The position numbers and the translations under genes were made by a program. The notes beneath the pieces are model-generated. The model was not told the DNA's origin, made no database searches, and was given only the letters and a program-made list of their open reading frames with translations. Below, one piece after another: positions 25,948 through 32,811 of a DNA stretch of 46,129 bases; position 1 is the first letter of the stretch, and the number at the start of each line of letters is the position of its first letter. The stretch comes from Deltaproteobacteria bacterium. GTDB taxonomy: Bacteria; Myxococcota_A; UBA796; SXON01. The DNA lies in contig CANLGL010000045.1 of NCBI GenBank assembly GCA_947490345.1, positions 1-46,129 of the forward strand, given 5' to 3'.

Positions 25948-27831
25948 TCAAAAACACAACCCAAACCAAGGCTCCCCCGCCGAAGTATCGTACCGGTGGC
26001 AGCGCCCGATCGCGCAGGAATCCATCGCGAGCGGATCGCACAGATCGTAGCAAAGCGAGTCCACGGCCGAGCAGTACCCGCCTGCCTCACAGGAGGTCGC
26101 CTCATACGCGGTGCTGCACGATTGGCCGGCCCGACGCGGCCCGGCGTACCAGCAGGCGTTGGTGTCCATGTCGTAGGGGATGCACGCGCGGTCATACGGG
26201 TCGGGTCCGCAATCCTGGGCGTACAGGTCGCAGGGCTCCTCCCCCCGACACACCGACTCCGCGTCGGCGCCGTAGCCATCGGCGGGCATGCACCACGCGT
26301 CGGCGCCGCAGTCGCGATCGTCGACCCCATACGCCGTCGGGCAGGAGCCGGCGCACGCGTGGGCGAGGCCGTCGCACGCGCCAGAAGCGCAGTCCGCGTG
26401 CTCGACACAGGCGTCCCCTTCCCCCGACGAGCCGTCGCCGAGCAGGTCAGCCGCGAGGATCTCAGCGACCGTCCACGATGTCCCTACCAGCACGACGGCA
26501 TCGAGGTCTCGGAGCGCTGCGACATCGTCATCCGGATCGCTCGCCAAGAGCAGCAGATCGGCCGGCTCACCAGCAGCAACGCGTCCGCCGGCGACGCCGA
26601 GGGCGCGGCGCGCGTCCCAGGTGGCGCGCTGCATCGCGTGGCGCGGGGTGAGCCCCAGCGCCACCAGCTCCGCCAGCTCGTCGTGCAGGCCCTGGCCGTG
26701 GGGGACGAAGAAGTAGCCGGCGTCGCTGGCGGGGACGACCGGCGCGTCCGCGCCGAGGAGGGTGGCCACGTTGGCGCGCGCGGCAGCGGTCCACTCCGCG
26801 TTGGCGTCCACCCAGCCGGCCACGAGCTGCCCCCCGGGGTCGCTGGCGACGGCGCTCCAGGCGGCGCGCTGCGCGTCGGTCAGCAAGAGCGCCGGGTCGG
26901 CGGGGTCGAGCTGCCCGTCGACGAGGCGGCCCACGTTGGCGAAGGCGGAGATGGTGGTGAGGAGCGCGGTGGCGCCCCCGGCGGCGGCGAGCGCCTCGGG
27001 CGTCAGCGGCCCGTCGAAGGGGGTGTGGGCGGCGACGCTGACGCCGTGGGCGAGGGCGTCGACGAGGTCGGCGGAGGTGTCGATGTGGGCGTAGACGGGC
27101 AGCCCCGCGGCGGCGATGCCGTCGAGCGCGCCCAGCTCCAGGCGCGGGGTCGGACCCCAGTCCGAGAAGCCCCCGTCGGCCAGCGCCACCTTTACGAGGT
27201 CGGCACCAGCGTCGCGAAGCGTCGTGGCGGCGGCGAGCCCCTCGGCTTCGGTGGCGACGAAGACACAGAGGTCGGGGTCGGGCGCGGTCTCGCAAGGGTG
27301 GGAGCCGGCTGCGGTAAGGAAGGGCCCGCTGACCAGGAGGTGGGGCGCGGGCGCGCCGCCAGCCACCAGCCGGTCGCGCAGATCGATGAGCGAGGTCGGC
27401 CCACCGAGGTCCACCACTTGGGTCACCCCAAAAGCGAGCTGCGCCCGGAGGTTGTGGGCCAGGGTGTCCCCGACCAGCACGGTGCTGCCCCCGTGGGCGA
27501 GGTGCACGTGGGGATCGACCAGCCCCGGGACGACGAAGCGCCTGGTCGCATCCACGGCGCCCGGCGGCGCCCCCTCCCCCTCGGCCACGGCCACCACCTC
27601 GCGCACCAGACCGCCTACGATCACGATGGCGACGGCCTCGCGGCGACCATCGACGTCGATCGCGGTGGCGTTCCACAGGATCAGGTCGGCGCCCAGGTAG
27701 GGGTCGGTGTCGCCGGTCTCCTCGGTCTCGCCGCCGGAGTGCTCCGGGCCGCCGACGTCATCGCCGGACTCGTCGCCCGAACGTGGCGTGGGTCCGGTGC
27801 AGGCGGCGAGGAAGAGGAGGAGCCCGCCCAT
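25948..27831 (-). CDS. Amidohydrolase-superfamily lipoprotein with Cys-rich C-terminus
   Basis: A 627-residue protein. The leader MGGLLLFLAAC is a lipobox, followed by a Gly/Asp/Glu/Thr spacer. Residues about 45-450 are an amidohydrolase/imidazolonepropionase-like TIM barrel: VPGLVDPHVHLAHGG with the metal-binding HxH, VYAHIDTS, a late SDAGYF Asp, and a composite beta-sandwich ending in GRVAAGEPADLLLL. A Cys-rich tail (more than ten Cys, repeats such as CVEHADCASGACDG and CGADAWC) resembles the extracellular disulfide-rich repeats common in Myxococcota. It probably hydrolyses a C-N bond of an unknown substrate outside the cytoplasm. The ATG at 27831 is chosen for the lipobox; the frame is open to 28014. 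Confidence 0.85.
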   Translation of the reverse strand: MGGLLLFLAACTGPTPRSGDESGDDVGGPEHSGGETEETGDTDPYLGADLILWNATAIDVDGRREAVAIVIVGGLVREVVAVAEGEGAPPGAVDATRRFVVPGLVDPHVHLAHGGSTVLVGDTLAHNLRAQLAFGVTQVVDLGGPTSLIDLRDRLVAGGAPAPHLLVSGPFLTAAGSHPCETAPDPDLCVFVATEAEGLAAATTLRDAGADLVKVALADGGFSDWGPTPRLELGALDGIAAAGLPVYAHIDTSADLVDALAHGVSVAAHTPFDGPLTPEALAAAGGATALLTTISAFANVGRLVDGQLDPADPALLLTDAQRAAWSAVASDPGGQLVAGWVDANAEWTAAARANVATLLGADAPVVPASDAGYFFVPHGQGLHDELAELVALGLTPRHAMQRATWDARRALGVAGGRVAAGEPADLLLLASDPDDDVAALRDLDAVVLVGTSWTVAEILAADLLGDGSSGEGDACVEHADCASGACDGLAHACAGSCPTAYGVDDRDCGADAWCMPADGYGADAESVCRGEEPCDLYAQDCGPDPYDRACIPYDMDTNACWYAGPRRAGQSCSTAYEATSCEAGGYCSAVDSLCYDLCDPLAMDSCAIGRCHRYDTSAGEPWFGLCF

Positions 27832-27874
27832 CGCCGTCCGTGGGGACGGGCCTGATATCCCGGCGGCCACCCGT

Positions 27875-28978
27875 CTACGCGGGGCCCCGAGTGCCGGGTG
27901 CTCGCTCCGGGCGCGGTGCCCGAGGGCCGCCACTTTGGCGCTCTCCCCCTGCCGCGGCTCCCACCTCGGCATACACGAATATATCGCGACGGTTCGCCGG
28001 CAACTGGCGGGCACGGACCACGTTGGCGCCGAGCTTGCGGAGGTGGTTCAGCGTGGCCGGGAGGTGGCGGATGACCCCGTCGTCGTGGAGCTTCAGCGTC
28101 AGCAGGAAGCCGCGCAGCGCCGGGAGCGCCGGGCGCAGCCGCTCGATGGCATGGAGCAGGTCCTCCGGCGGGATGCCGGCGCTACTGGCCACCCAGCGGA
28201 TGTCTTTCGGCAGCGCGCCGCCCTTGAGGTCGCCGATCCGCCGGGAATAGTGGGTGACACCCGGCATCCGCAGCACCGCCAGATCCATCGGCTGGGCGTC
28301 CACCGTGAGCACACGGCAGCCGGCCTCCACCAACGCACGGGTGCCGCCGCCGGGGGCCGCGCCCAGCTCCAGGACCAGATCGCCGCGGGTGAGACGGGCG
28401 CCCGACCAGCGCAGCCCTTCGACCACCTTGCGCCAGTCGCGCGAGGGCACGTCGTCCGGCGTCTCCACGTCGAAGGCGCCGCCGGGGCCCTCGTGGCGCC
28501 ATTGGGCGTGGACATGCCAGCCGACGACGGGGGGTTCGCCGGGCGCGGTGAGCACGTCGAGCACGGTGTCGCCGAGGGCGGGCGGCCCGACAGCGAAGGC
28601 GGGAGCGAGGTCGCGGCGCCAGCGCTCCACTTCGAGTGCCGCGGCGGCTTCGGCGGCGGGAGGGGTGCGGTCGGGCCGGAAGAGCTCCCGCGACGACACG
28701 AAAAGGCGCGTGGCGCCCACGTCGCGGGCGGTGGCGGCCACCGCGTCGGCAGTGAGGCAGGGACCGGCCGAGGCCGCCCAGATCCGCGCGAAGATGGCGG
28801 TGGGCGCTTCTTCGGGGCCGAACTGCCGTCCGGTCGCCTTGAAGGTCAACAAGCCCGGACGCGAGAAGCCCGGGTGCAGGTCGGGCCTCAGCTTGGCCAG
28901 CTCGGCCTTGAGCGCCCGCTCCATCCCCACCTGGCAGGTTGCCAACGCATGATCACTCCGCACGATCGGCTCCCACAA
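27875..28978 (-). CDS. RlmM/FtsJ-like ribose 2'-O-methyltransferase
   Basis: A 367-residue SAM-dependent methyltransferase resembling RlmM (2'-O-methylation of C2498 in 23S rRNA). An N-terminal THUMP-like part starts ALATCQVGMERALKAELAKL. The Rossmann domain has LVLELGAAPGGGTRAL, then RVLTVDAQPMD. A K-D-K-E set is plausible: SRDWRKVVEG, GDLKG, LTLKLHD and FVYAEV. The identity as RlmM itself is not certain because it is diverged. The stop lies inside the REP-like element at 27894-27956, so the last about 25 residues (GGERQSGGPRAPRPER...) are repeat-encoded. The start overlaps the purK stop by 26 bp, which implies an operon with purK. Confidence 0.8.
   Translation of the reverse strand: MWEPIVRSDHALATCQVGMERALKAELAKLRPDLHPGFSRPGLLTFKATGRQFGPEEAPTAIFARIWAASAGPCLTADAVAATARDVGATRLFVSSRELFRPDRTPPAAEAAAALEVERWRRDLAPAFAVGPPALGDTVLDVLTAPGEPPVVGWHVHAQWRHEGPGGAFDVETPDDVPSRDWRKVVEGLRWSGARLTRGDLVLELGAAPGGGTRALVEAGCRVLTVDAQPMDLAVLRMPGVTHYSRRIGDLKGGALPKDIRWVASSAGIPPEDLLHAIERLRPALPALRGFLLTLKLHDDGVIRHLPATLNHLRKLGANVVRARQLPANRRDIFVYAEVGAAAGGERQSGGPRAPRPERAPGTRGPA
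27894..27956. repeat. REP-like dispersed element, copy 2
   Basis: It shares CCGGGTGCTCGCT at one end and CTCTCCCCCTGCCGCG at the other with the element at 6863-6910. This copy carries about 15 extra bases in the centre. It covers the 3' end of the RlmM-like gene and supplies its C-terminal codons. Confidence 0.5.
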
Positions 28979-30110
28979 AGTTCAGGTTTGCGGCGGCACG
29001 GAGGGCCCGCTCCGCGGCGTCGTCGGCGTCGTTGCCCAACGCAGTGACGTGCCCCATCTTTCGGCGAGGGCGCTCACGGTCTTTGCCGTAGAGGTGCAGG
29101 TGCACGCCCGGCTCGGCCAGCGCGGCCGGTGCCCCTGCGACGCGGACGTGGCGCCGATCCGCCAGACCAAGCAGATTCACCATCGCGACCCCACCCGCAC
29201 CGCGCTCCGGTGAGCCCAGTGGGAGCCCACAGATCGCGCGCACGTGCTGCTCGAACTGCGAGACGGCGGCGCCTTCGATGGTCAGGTGGCCGCTGTTGTG
29301 CACGCGCGGCGCCAGCTCGTTGACGGAGACCTCGTCGCCCCGGACGAACAGCTCCACGCACATCACACCGCACAGCTCCCCGGCGACAGCGACCGCCTCG
29401 GCGATGTCCACGGCGCGGGCATGGGCGCGCGGGCTTCCGCGGGCGGGCCAACGGGTGAGGTGGAGGATGCCGTCCCGGTGCTGATTCTCGAAGGGGGCGT
29501 AGACACGGATTTCGCCCGCCGACCGCGCGACGATGACGCTGAGTTCGCGCTCGAAGGGAACCTCAGCTTCCAGGCGCCAACCGCCTTCAATCGTTGGGAT
29601 TCTCTCCCGAGCTGCCGCCACGGAGGCGGCGTCGTGCACCCGGAGCTGGCCGCCACCGTCGTAGCCGCCGCGCGCCGACTTCAACCGGGCCGGCATCCCC
29701 AAGGCGACCAGCGCCGCGTTGAACTCCGCGACGGTGTGAACCTCGCGTCCCGGGGCGGTTGCCACTCCCAACGACGCGAGGAAGTCGTGCTCCCGGTTGC
29801 GGTCCTGCGTGAGCTCCAAGAGCCGCGCGCTGGGATGGAGCGGCCGACGCTCGGCGACCGCGCGTGCGGTGGCGGCGGGAACGTTTTCGAACTCGTAGGT
29901 GACCACGTCCGACAGCTCCGCAAGACGCCGCGCGGCGTCGAGATCGTCGAACGAGGCGCGGATGGCGTGGTCGGCAAGGCCGAGCGCCGGCGCATCGCCC
30001 AACGGAGCCAGAACCGCCACGCCGTACCCCATCTGCCGGATGGGCACCGCGAGCATGCGGCCAAGCTGGCCGCCGCCCAGAATGCCGATTGTCGAGCCTG
30101 GAGGGATCAC
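28953..30110 (-). CDS. purK: N5-carboxyaminoimidazole ribonucleotide synthase PurK
   Basis: Purine synthesis enzyme that makes N5-CAIR from AIR, bicarbonate and ATP; PurE (32323-32811) uses its product. ATP-grasp layout: the N-terminal GILGGGQLGRML, TYEFENVPA, LKSARGGYDGGGQ (ATP loop), then NELAPRVHNSGHLTIEG, and HLYGKDRERPRRKMGHVTALG at the end. The frame opens at 30170, but the first about 20 codons are antisense-like low complexity that overlap the MopE mini-ORF. The GTG at 30110, ten bases after that ORF's stop and five residues before the Rossmann strand, is preferred. About 385 residues, normal for the family. It is coupled to the RlmM-like gene downstream. Confidence 0.95.
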   Translation of the reverse strand: MIPPGSTIGILGGGQLGRMLAVPIRQMGYGVAVLAPLGDAPALGLADHAIRASFDDLDAARRLAELSDVVTYEFENVPAATARAVAERRPLHPSARLLELTQDRNREHDFLASLGVATAPGREVHTVAEFNAALVALGMPARLKSARGGYDGGGQLRVHDAASVAAARERIPTIEGGWRLEAEVPFERELSVIVARSAGEIRVYAPFENQHRDGILHLTRWPARGSPRAHARAVDIAEAVAVAGELCGVMCVELFVRGDEVSVNELAPRVHNSGHLTIEGAAVSQFEQHVRAICGLPLGSPERGAGGVAMVNLLGLADRRHVRVAGAPAALAEPGVHLHLYGKDRERPRRKMGHVTALGNDADDAAERALRAAANLNFVGADRAE

Positions 30111-30120
30111 GGGGCGCGGC

Positions 30121-30285
30121 TTAGCCGCTGGTGTCGCCGGTGTCGCCTTCGGTGGTGTCGTTGCCGCCATCGCAGTCGCTGTCGATGTCGTCGCCGACGA
30201 TCTCGGTGGCGCCGGGGTGGATGCTGGCGTCGGCGTCGTTGCAGTCGGAGTCGGAGGGGTAGCCGTCCTCGTCCTCGTCGATCAT
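30121..30285 (-). CDS. Mini-ORF with a MopE-type metal-binding motif
   Basis: A 54-residue acidic peptide whose whole length is one MopE repeat: DEDEDGYPSDSDCNDAD, then IHPGATEIVGDD, then DSDCDGG, ending in a Gly/Asp/Thr tail. Pfam calls this the putative metal-binding (Cu-binding MopE) motif; it is normally part of large exported proteins in Myxococcota. No signal peptide is seen. The same frame upstream contains CSIGTCRPIGC but no clear ATG, so it may be the 3' remnant of a longer gene. Alternatively it is a small real gene, with a GTG three codons upstream as another start. It lies directly upstream of purK and divergent from the radical SAM gene. Confidence 0.5.
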   Translation of the reverse strand: MIDEDEDGYPSDSDCNDADASIHPGATEIVGDDIDSDCDGGNDTTEGDTGDTSG

Positions 30286-30375
30286 CGCCACGCCATAAAG
30301 CGCCTGGACACTGCTGTCTTCGCCAGGGCAGCCGATGGGTCGGCATGTGCCTATGCTACACGCTACGATCGCATC

Positions 30376-31608
30376 GTGCCAAGAAGCAATCGCCGCCGCC
30401 AGGATTCGAGCGCTGCACCGAAGCCGCTCTACGTCGTCTGGGAGCTGACCCTCCGCTGCGACCAGCCCTGCACCCACTGCGGCAGCCGCGCTGGCGCCGC
30501 GCGGGCACGGGAGCTGTCGACGGACGAGTGCCTCGACGTCGTGAAGCAGCTCGCCGCGATGGGCGCCAAAGAGGTCACGCTCATCGGGGGCGAGGCCTAC
30601 TTGCGGGCCGATCTGGACGTGATCGTGGCGGCATTGGCGGCGGCGGGAGTGGTGCCGACGATGCAGACGGGCGGGCGGGCGCTCACCGCTGAGCGGGCGG
30701 CGCGGCTCAAGGCGGCGGGGCTGTTTGCCGTCGGGGTCTCGATCGACGGGCCGGCGGATGTCCACGACACCCTCCGCGGCAACCGAGGCTCGTGGGCGGC
30801 GGCGATGAGGGCCCTGGAAAACGCCCATGACGCCGGGCTGGCCACCAGCAGCAACATGCAGGTCAACCAGATGAACCTGGACCGCATGCCGGAGCATGTG
30901 GAATCGCTTCGCGACCGCAAGGTGCGCTACTGGCGCGCCCAGCTCACCGTGCCGATGGGCAACGCCGCCGACCACCCGGAGTGGATCCTCCAGCCCTGGC
31001 AGATCCTGGAGGTGGTGGAGTCGCTGGCCGCGATCCAGAGGGACACCCTGGCGAACCCGCGACCGTGGGAGTTGCCGGCCCCGATGCGCAGCTTCGACGT
31101 GCAGCCGGGCAACAACATCGGGTACTTCGGCCCCCACGAGGAGCTCTTGCGCTCGCGGCCCGGCGCAGGCTCGGCCCACTGGCGCGGCTGCCAGGCCGGG
31201 GTGTCGGTGATGAGCATCGAAAGCGACGGCACCCTGAAGGCCTGTCCATCGCTGCCCACCGCGCCCTACGTCGCCGGAAACGTGCTCGACCAGGCCGTTG
31301 CGGACGCGTGGCTGCACCAACCGGCGATGGCTTTTACCCGGGAAAAGTCGACTTCGGAGCTGTGGGGCTTCTGCAAAGGCTGCTACTACGCCGACACTTG
31401 TCGCGCGGGCTGCAATTTCACCGCCCACACCACCCTGGGGCGCCGCGGCAACCAACCCTTCTGCTACCACCGCGCCGCCACCCTGCGTCGCGACGGAAAA
31501 CGCGAACGCCTGGTGCAGGTCGAGCGCGCGGCCGGGAAACCCTACGATTTTGGGAGGTTCGAGCTGGTGGAAGAGGAGTGGCAGCCGGCCGAGAGCGGTC
31601 AGACGTAG
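30376..31608 (+). CDS. Radical SAM/SPASM protein
   Basis: A 410-residue radical SAM enzyme. CDQPCTHC (Cys28, 32, 35) is the CxxxCxxC cluster motif. EVTLIGGEAYL follows, and FAVGVSIDG is the next strand. The C-terminal auxiliary-cluster (SPASM-like) region includes WRGCQAGVSVMSIESDGTLKACPS and CKGCYYADTCRAGC, with a final FCYH. SPASM enzymes mostly modify peptides (RiPPs, quinohemoproteins) or process heme precursors. No precursor is certain; the MopE mini-ORF is divergent and adjacent. The GTG at 30376 is chosen because it begins PRSNRRR just before the conserved LYVVWELTLRC. The TetR-type gene follows on the same strand, 118 bp downstream. Confidence 0.88.
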   Translation: MPRSNRRRQDSSAAPKPLYVVWELTLRCDQPCTHCGSRAGAARARELSTDECLDVVKQLAAMGAKEVTLIGGEAYLRADLDVIVAALAAAGVVPTMQTGGRALTAERAARLKAAGLFAVGVSIDGPADVHDTLRGNRGSWAAAMRALENAHDAGLATSSNMQVNQMNLDRMPEHVESLRDRKVRYWRAQLTVPMGNAADHPEWILQPWQILEVVESLAAIQRDTLANPRPWELPAPMRSFDVQPGNNIGYFGPHEELLRSRPGAGSAHWRGCQAGVSVMSIESDGTLKACPSLPTAPYVAGNVLDQAVADAWLHQPAMAFTREKSTSELWGFCKGCYYADTCRAGCNFTAHTTLGRRGNQPFCYHRAATLRRDGKRERLVQVERAAGKPYDFGRFELVEEEWQPAESGQT

Positions 31609-31691
31609 AACTGCCGCTCGTCGGCGGACGCCGGCCCGATCGCGGCATTCCGCCCCCCCGCGACATTCCGCCCACGTCCCCGCGGGGGCAC

Positions 31692-31720
31692 TTGCGCCCC
31701 TATCTTAGCAGTGCTAACAT
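31692..31720 (+). promoter_or_regulatory. Promoter with TTAGCAGTGCTAA operator before the TetR gene
   Basis: TTGCGC (31692-31697) and TAACAT (31715-31720) with a 17-bp spacer form a sigma70-like promoter. A perfect palindrome, TTAGCA-G-TGCTAA (31705-31717), sits in the spacer and overlaps the -10. The GTG start at 31727 is seven bases after the -10, so the message is probably leaderless. The layout fits autorepression by the TetR protein it precedes. Confidence 0.65.
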
Positions 31721-31726
31721 TGGACC

Positions 31727-32326
31727 GTGGAGCACCCCCCACCTCCCGCCGCCCCAGGCGACCGCTGGCACCGAAAGCGGCGCTACCACCACGGCAACCT
31801 GGGGCCGTCGGCGCTGGCGCGTGGGCGGCAGATCGTCACCCTCCACGGTCCCGCCGCGCTCACGCTCCGCGGTCTGGCGCGGGACCTCGGCGTCACCGCG
31901 ACCTCCCTGGTCCGGCTGTACGGAAACCTCGCCGGCATGCGCGCCGCCGTCGCCGAGTCGGTGCTCGACAAGCTGCGTGCGGAGGCCGGGGTGGCGCCTC
32001 GCCGCCCCCTCCGAGTGAACGACGTGGCCGGCCGGTGGGTGGACTTCGCCGCCACGCACGCCAATCTCTACCGTCTCCTCTGCGGCGAGGGCTGGCACCT
32101 TCCCGGCCCCGGCCGCGGCTTCCACGGCATGCTTGCCCTTCCCTCCCCCCGCCGGTCGCTGGAGGACGCGATCCTGCAGCGCACACGCCGACCGGGCAAT
32201 GGGGCCGGAGATCGCGAGCAGGCCCGCTATCTGGGGTCCGTGATTCACGGCCTCGCGTTGGCCCGCATCGATGGCGTCGAGGGCGCTTCAGTCAACGCGG
32301 CGCTCGCGCGAGCGCTCCGGTCCTAG
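31727..32326 (+). CDS. TetR-family transcriptional regulator
   Basis: A 199-residue regulator. The N-terminal HTH begins [12 protein letters not shown] and contains [23 protein letters not shown] as helix-turn-helix. The C-terminal ligand domain has [19 protein letters not shown], typical of the WHG/TetR_C_33 group. Expected to repress itself through the palindrome at 31705-31717 and possibly the neighbouring radical SAM gene. The GTG at 31727 is the start that places the protein right behind the promoter. Its 3' end overlaps the convergent purE by four bases. Ligand unknown. Confidence 0.9.
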   Translation: MEHPPPPAAPGDRWHRKRRYHHGNLGPSALARGRQIVTLHGPAALTLRGLARDLGVTATSLVRLYGNLAGMRAAVAESVLDKLRAEAGVAPRRPLRVNDVAGRWVDFAATHANLYRLLCGEGWHLPGPGRGFHGMLALPSPRRSLEDAILQRTRRPGNGAGDREQARYLGSVIHGLALARIDGVEGASVNAALARALRS

Positions 32327-32811
32327 GCCGGCCTGGGCGCCCGCGCCTCCGGCGGCGACAACAGCGCCTCTTCCGCCTGCACGGCCGCAAAAGCCTGGAG
32401 GCGGGCCGCGAGCGCCGGATCCTGAAGGGCAAGGATCCTCGCCGCGAGGAGACCCGCGTTGGCCGCACCGTCGATCGCGACGGTCGCGACAGGAACGCCG
32501 CGCGGCATCTGCACGATCGACAACAGCGAGTCCAGCCCGTTGAGTGAGCTGGACTTCACCGGCACGCCGATCACCGGTAACCACGTCTTCGCGGCGATCA
32601 TCCCCGGAAGATGGGCGGCGCCGCCGGCCCCGGCAATGATCACTCGCACCCCGCGCTCGGCCGCCGTCTCCGCGTAGGAGAAAAGCAGGTCGGGCGTGCG
32701 ATGGGCGCTCACGATGCGGAATTCAGAGGCGACGCCGAGATGATCGAGCACCTCCACCGCGGCGCGCATGACCAGCGCGTCGCTGCGGGAGCCCATGATC
32801 ACCCCAACCAT
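32323..32811 (-). CDS. purE: N5-carboxyaminoimidazole ribonucleotide mutase PurE
   Basis: Converts N5-CAIR to CAIR in purine synthesis, using the product of PurK (28953-30110). Class I PurE motifs are intact: IMGSRSD, SAHRTPD with the catalytic His, and [12 protein letters not shown]. The 162-residue length is normal. The ATG at 32811 overlaps the stop of the repeat-protein gene (TGATG); a GTG one codon earlier is possible. Purine genes purE and purK are normally adjacent; here the TetR, radical SAM and MopE genes lie between them. Confidence 0.96.
   Translation of the reverse strand: MVGVIMGSRSDALVMRAAVEVLDHLGVASEFRIVSAHRTPDLLFSYAETAAERGVRVIIAGAGGAAHLPGMIAAKTWLPVIGVPVKSSSLNGLDSLLSIVQMPRGVPVATVAIDGAANAGLLAARILALQDPALAARLQAFAAVQAEEALLSPPEARAPRPA

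Noticed and set aside
25996..27855. Plus-strand frame across the amidohydrolase gene
   Set aside because: The minus strand shows a lipobox and metal-binding motifs; the plus-strand translation is only Gly/Arg/Val-rich.
30111..30170. purK starting at 30170
   Set aside because: The extra residues are low complexity and overlap the MopE mini-ORF in another frame; the GTG at 30110 aligns with the start of the Rossmann strand.
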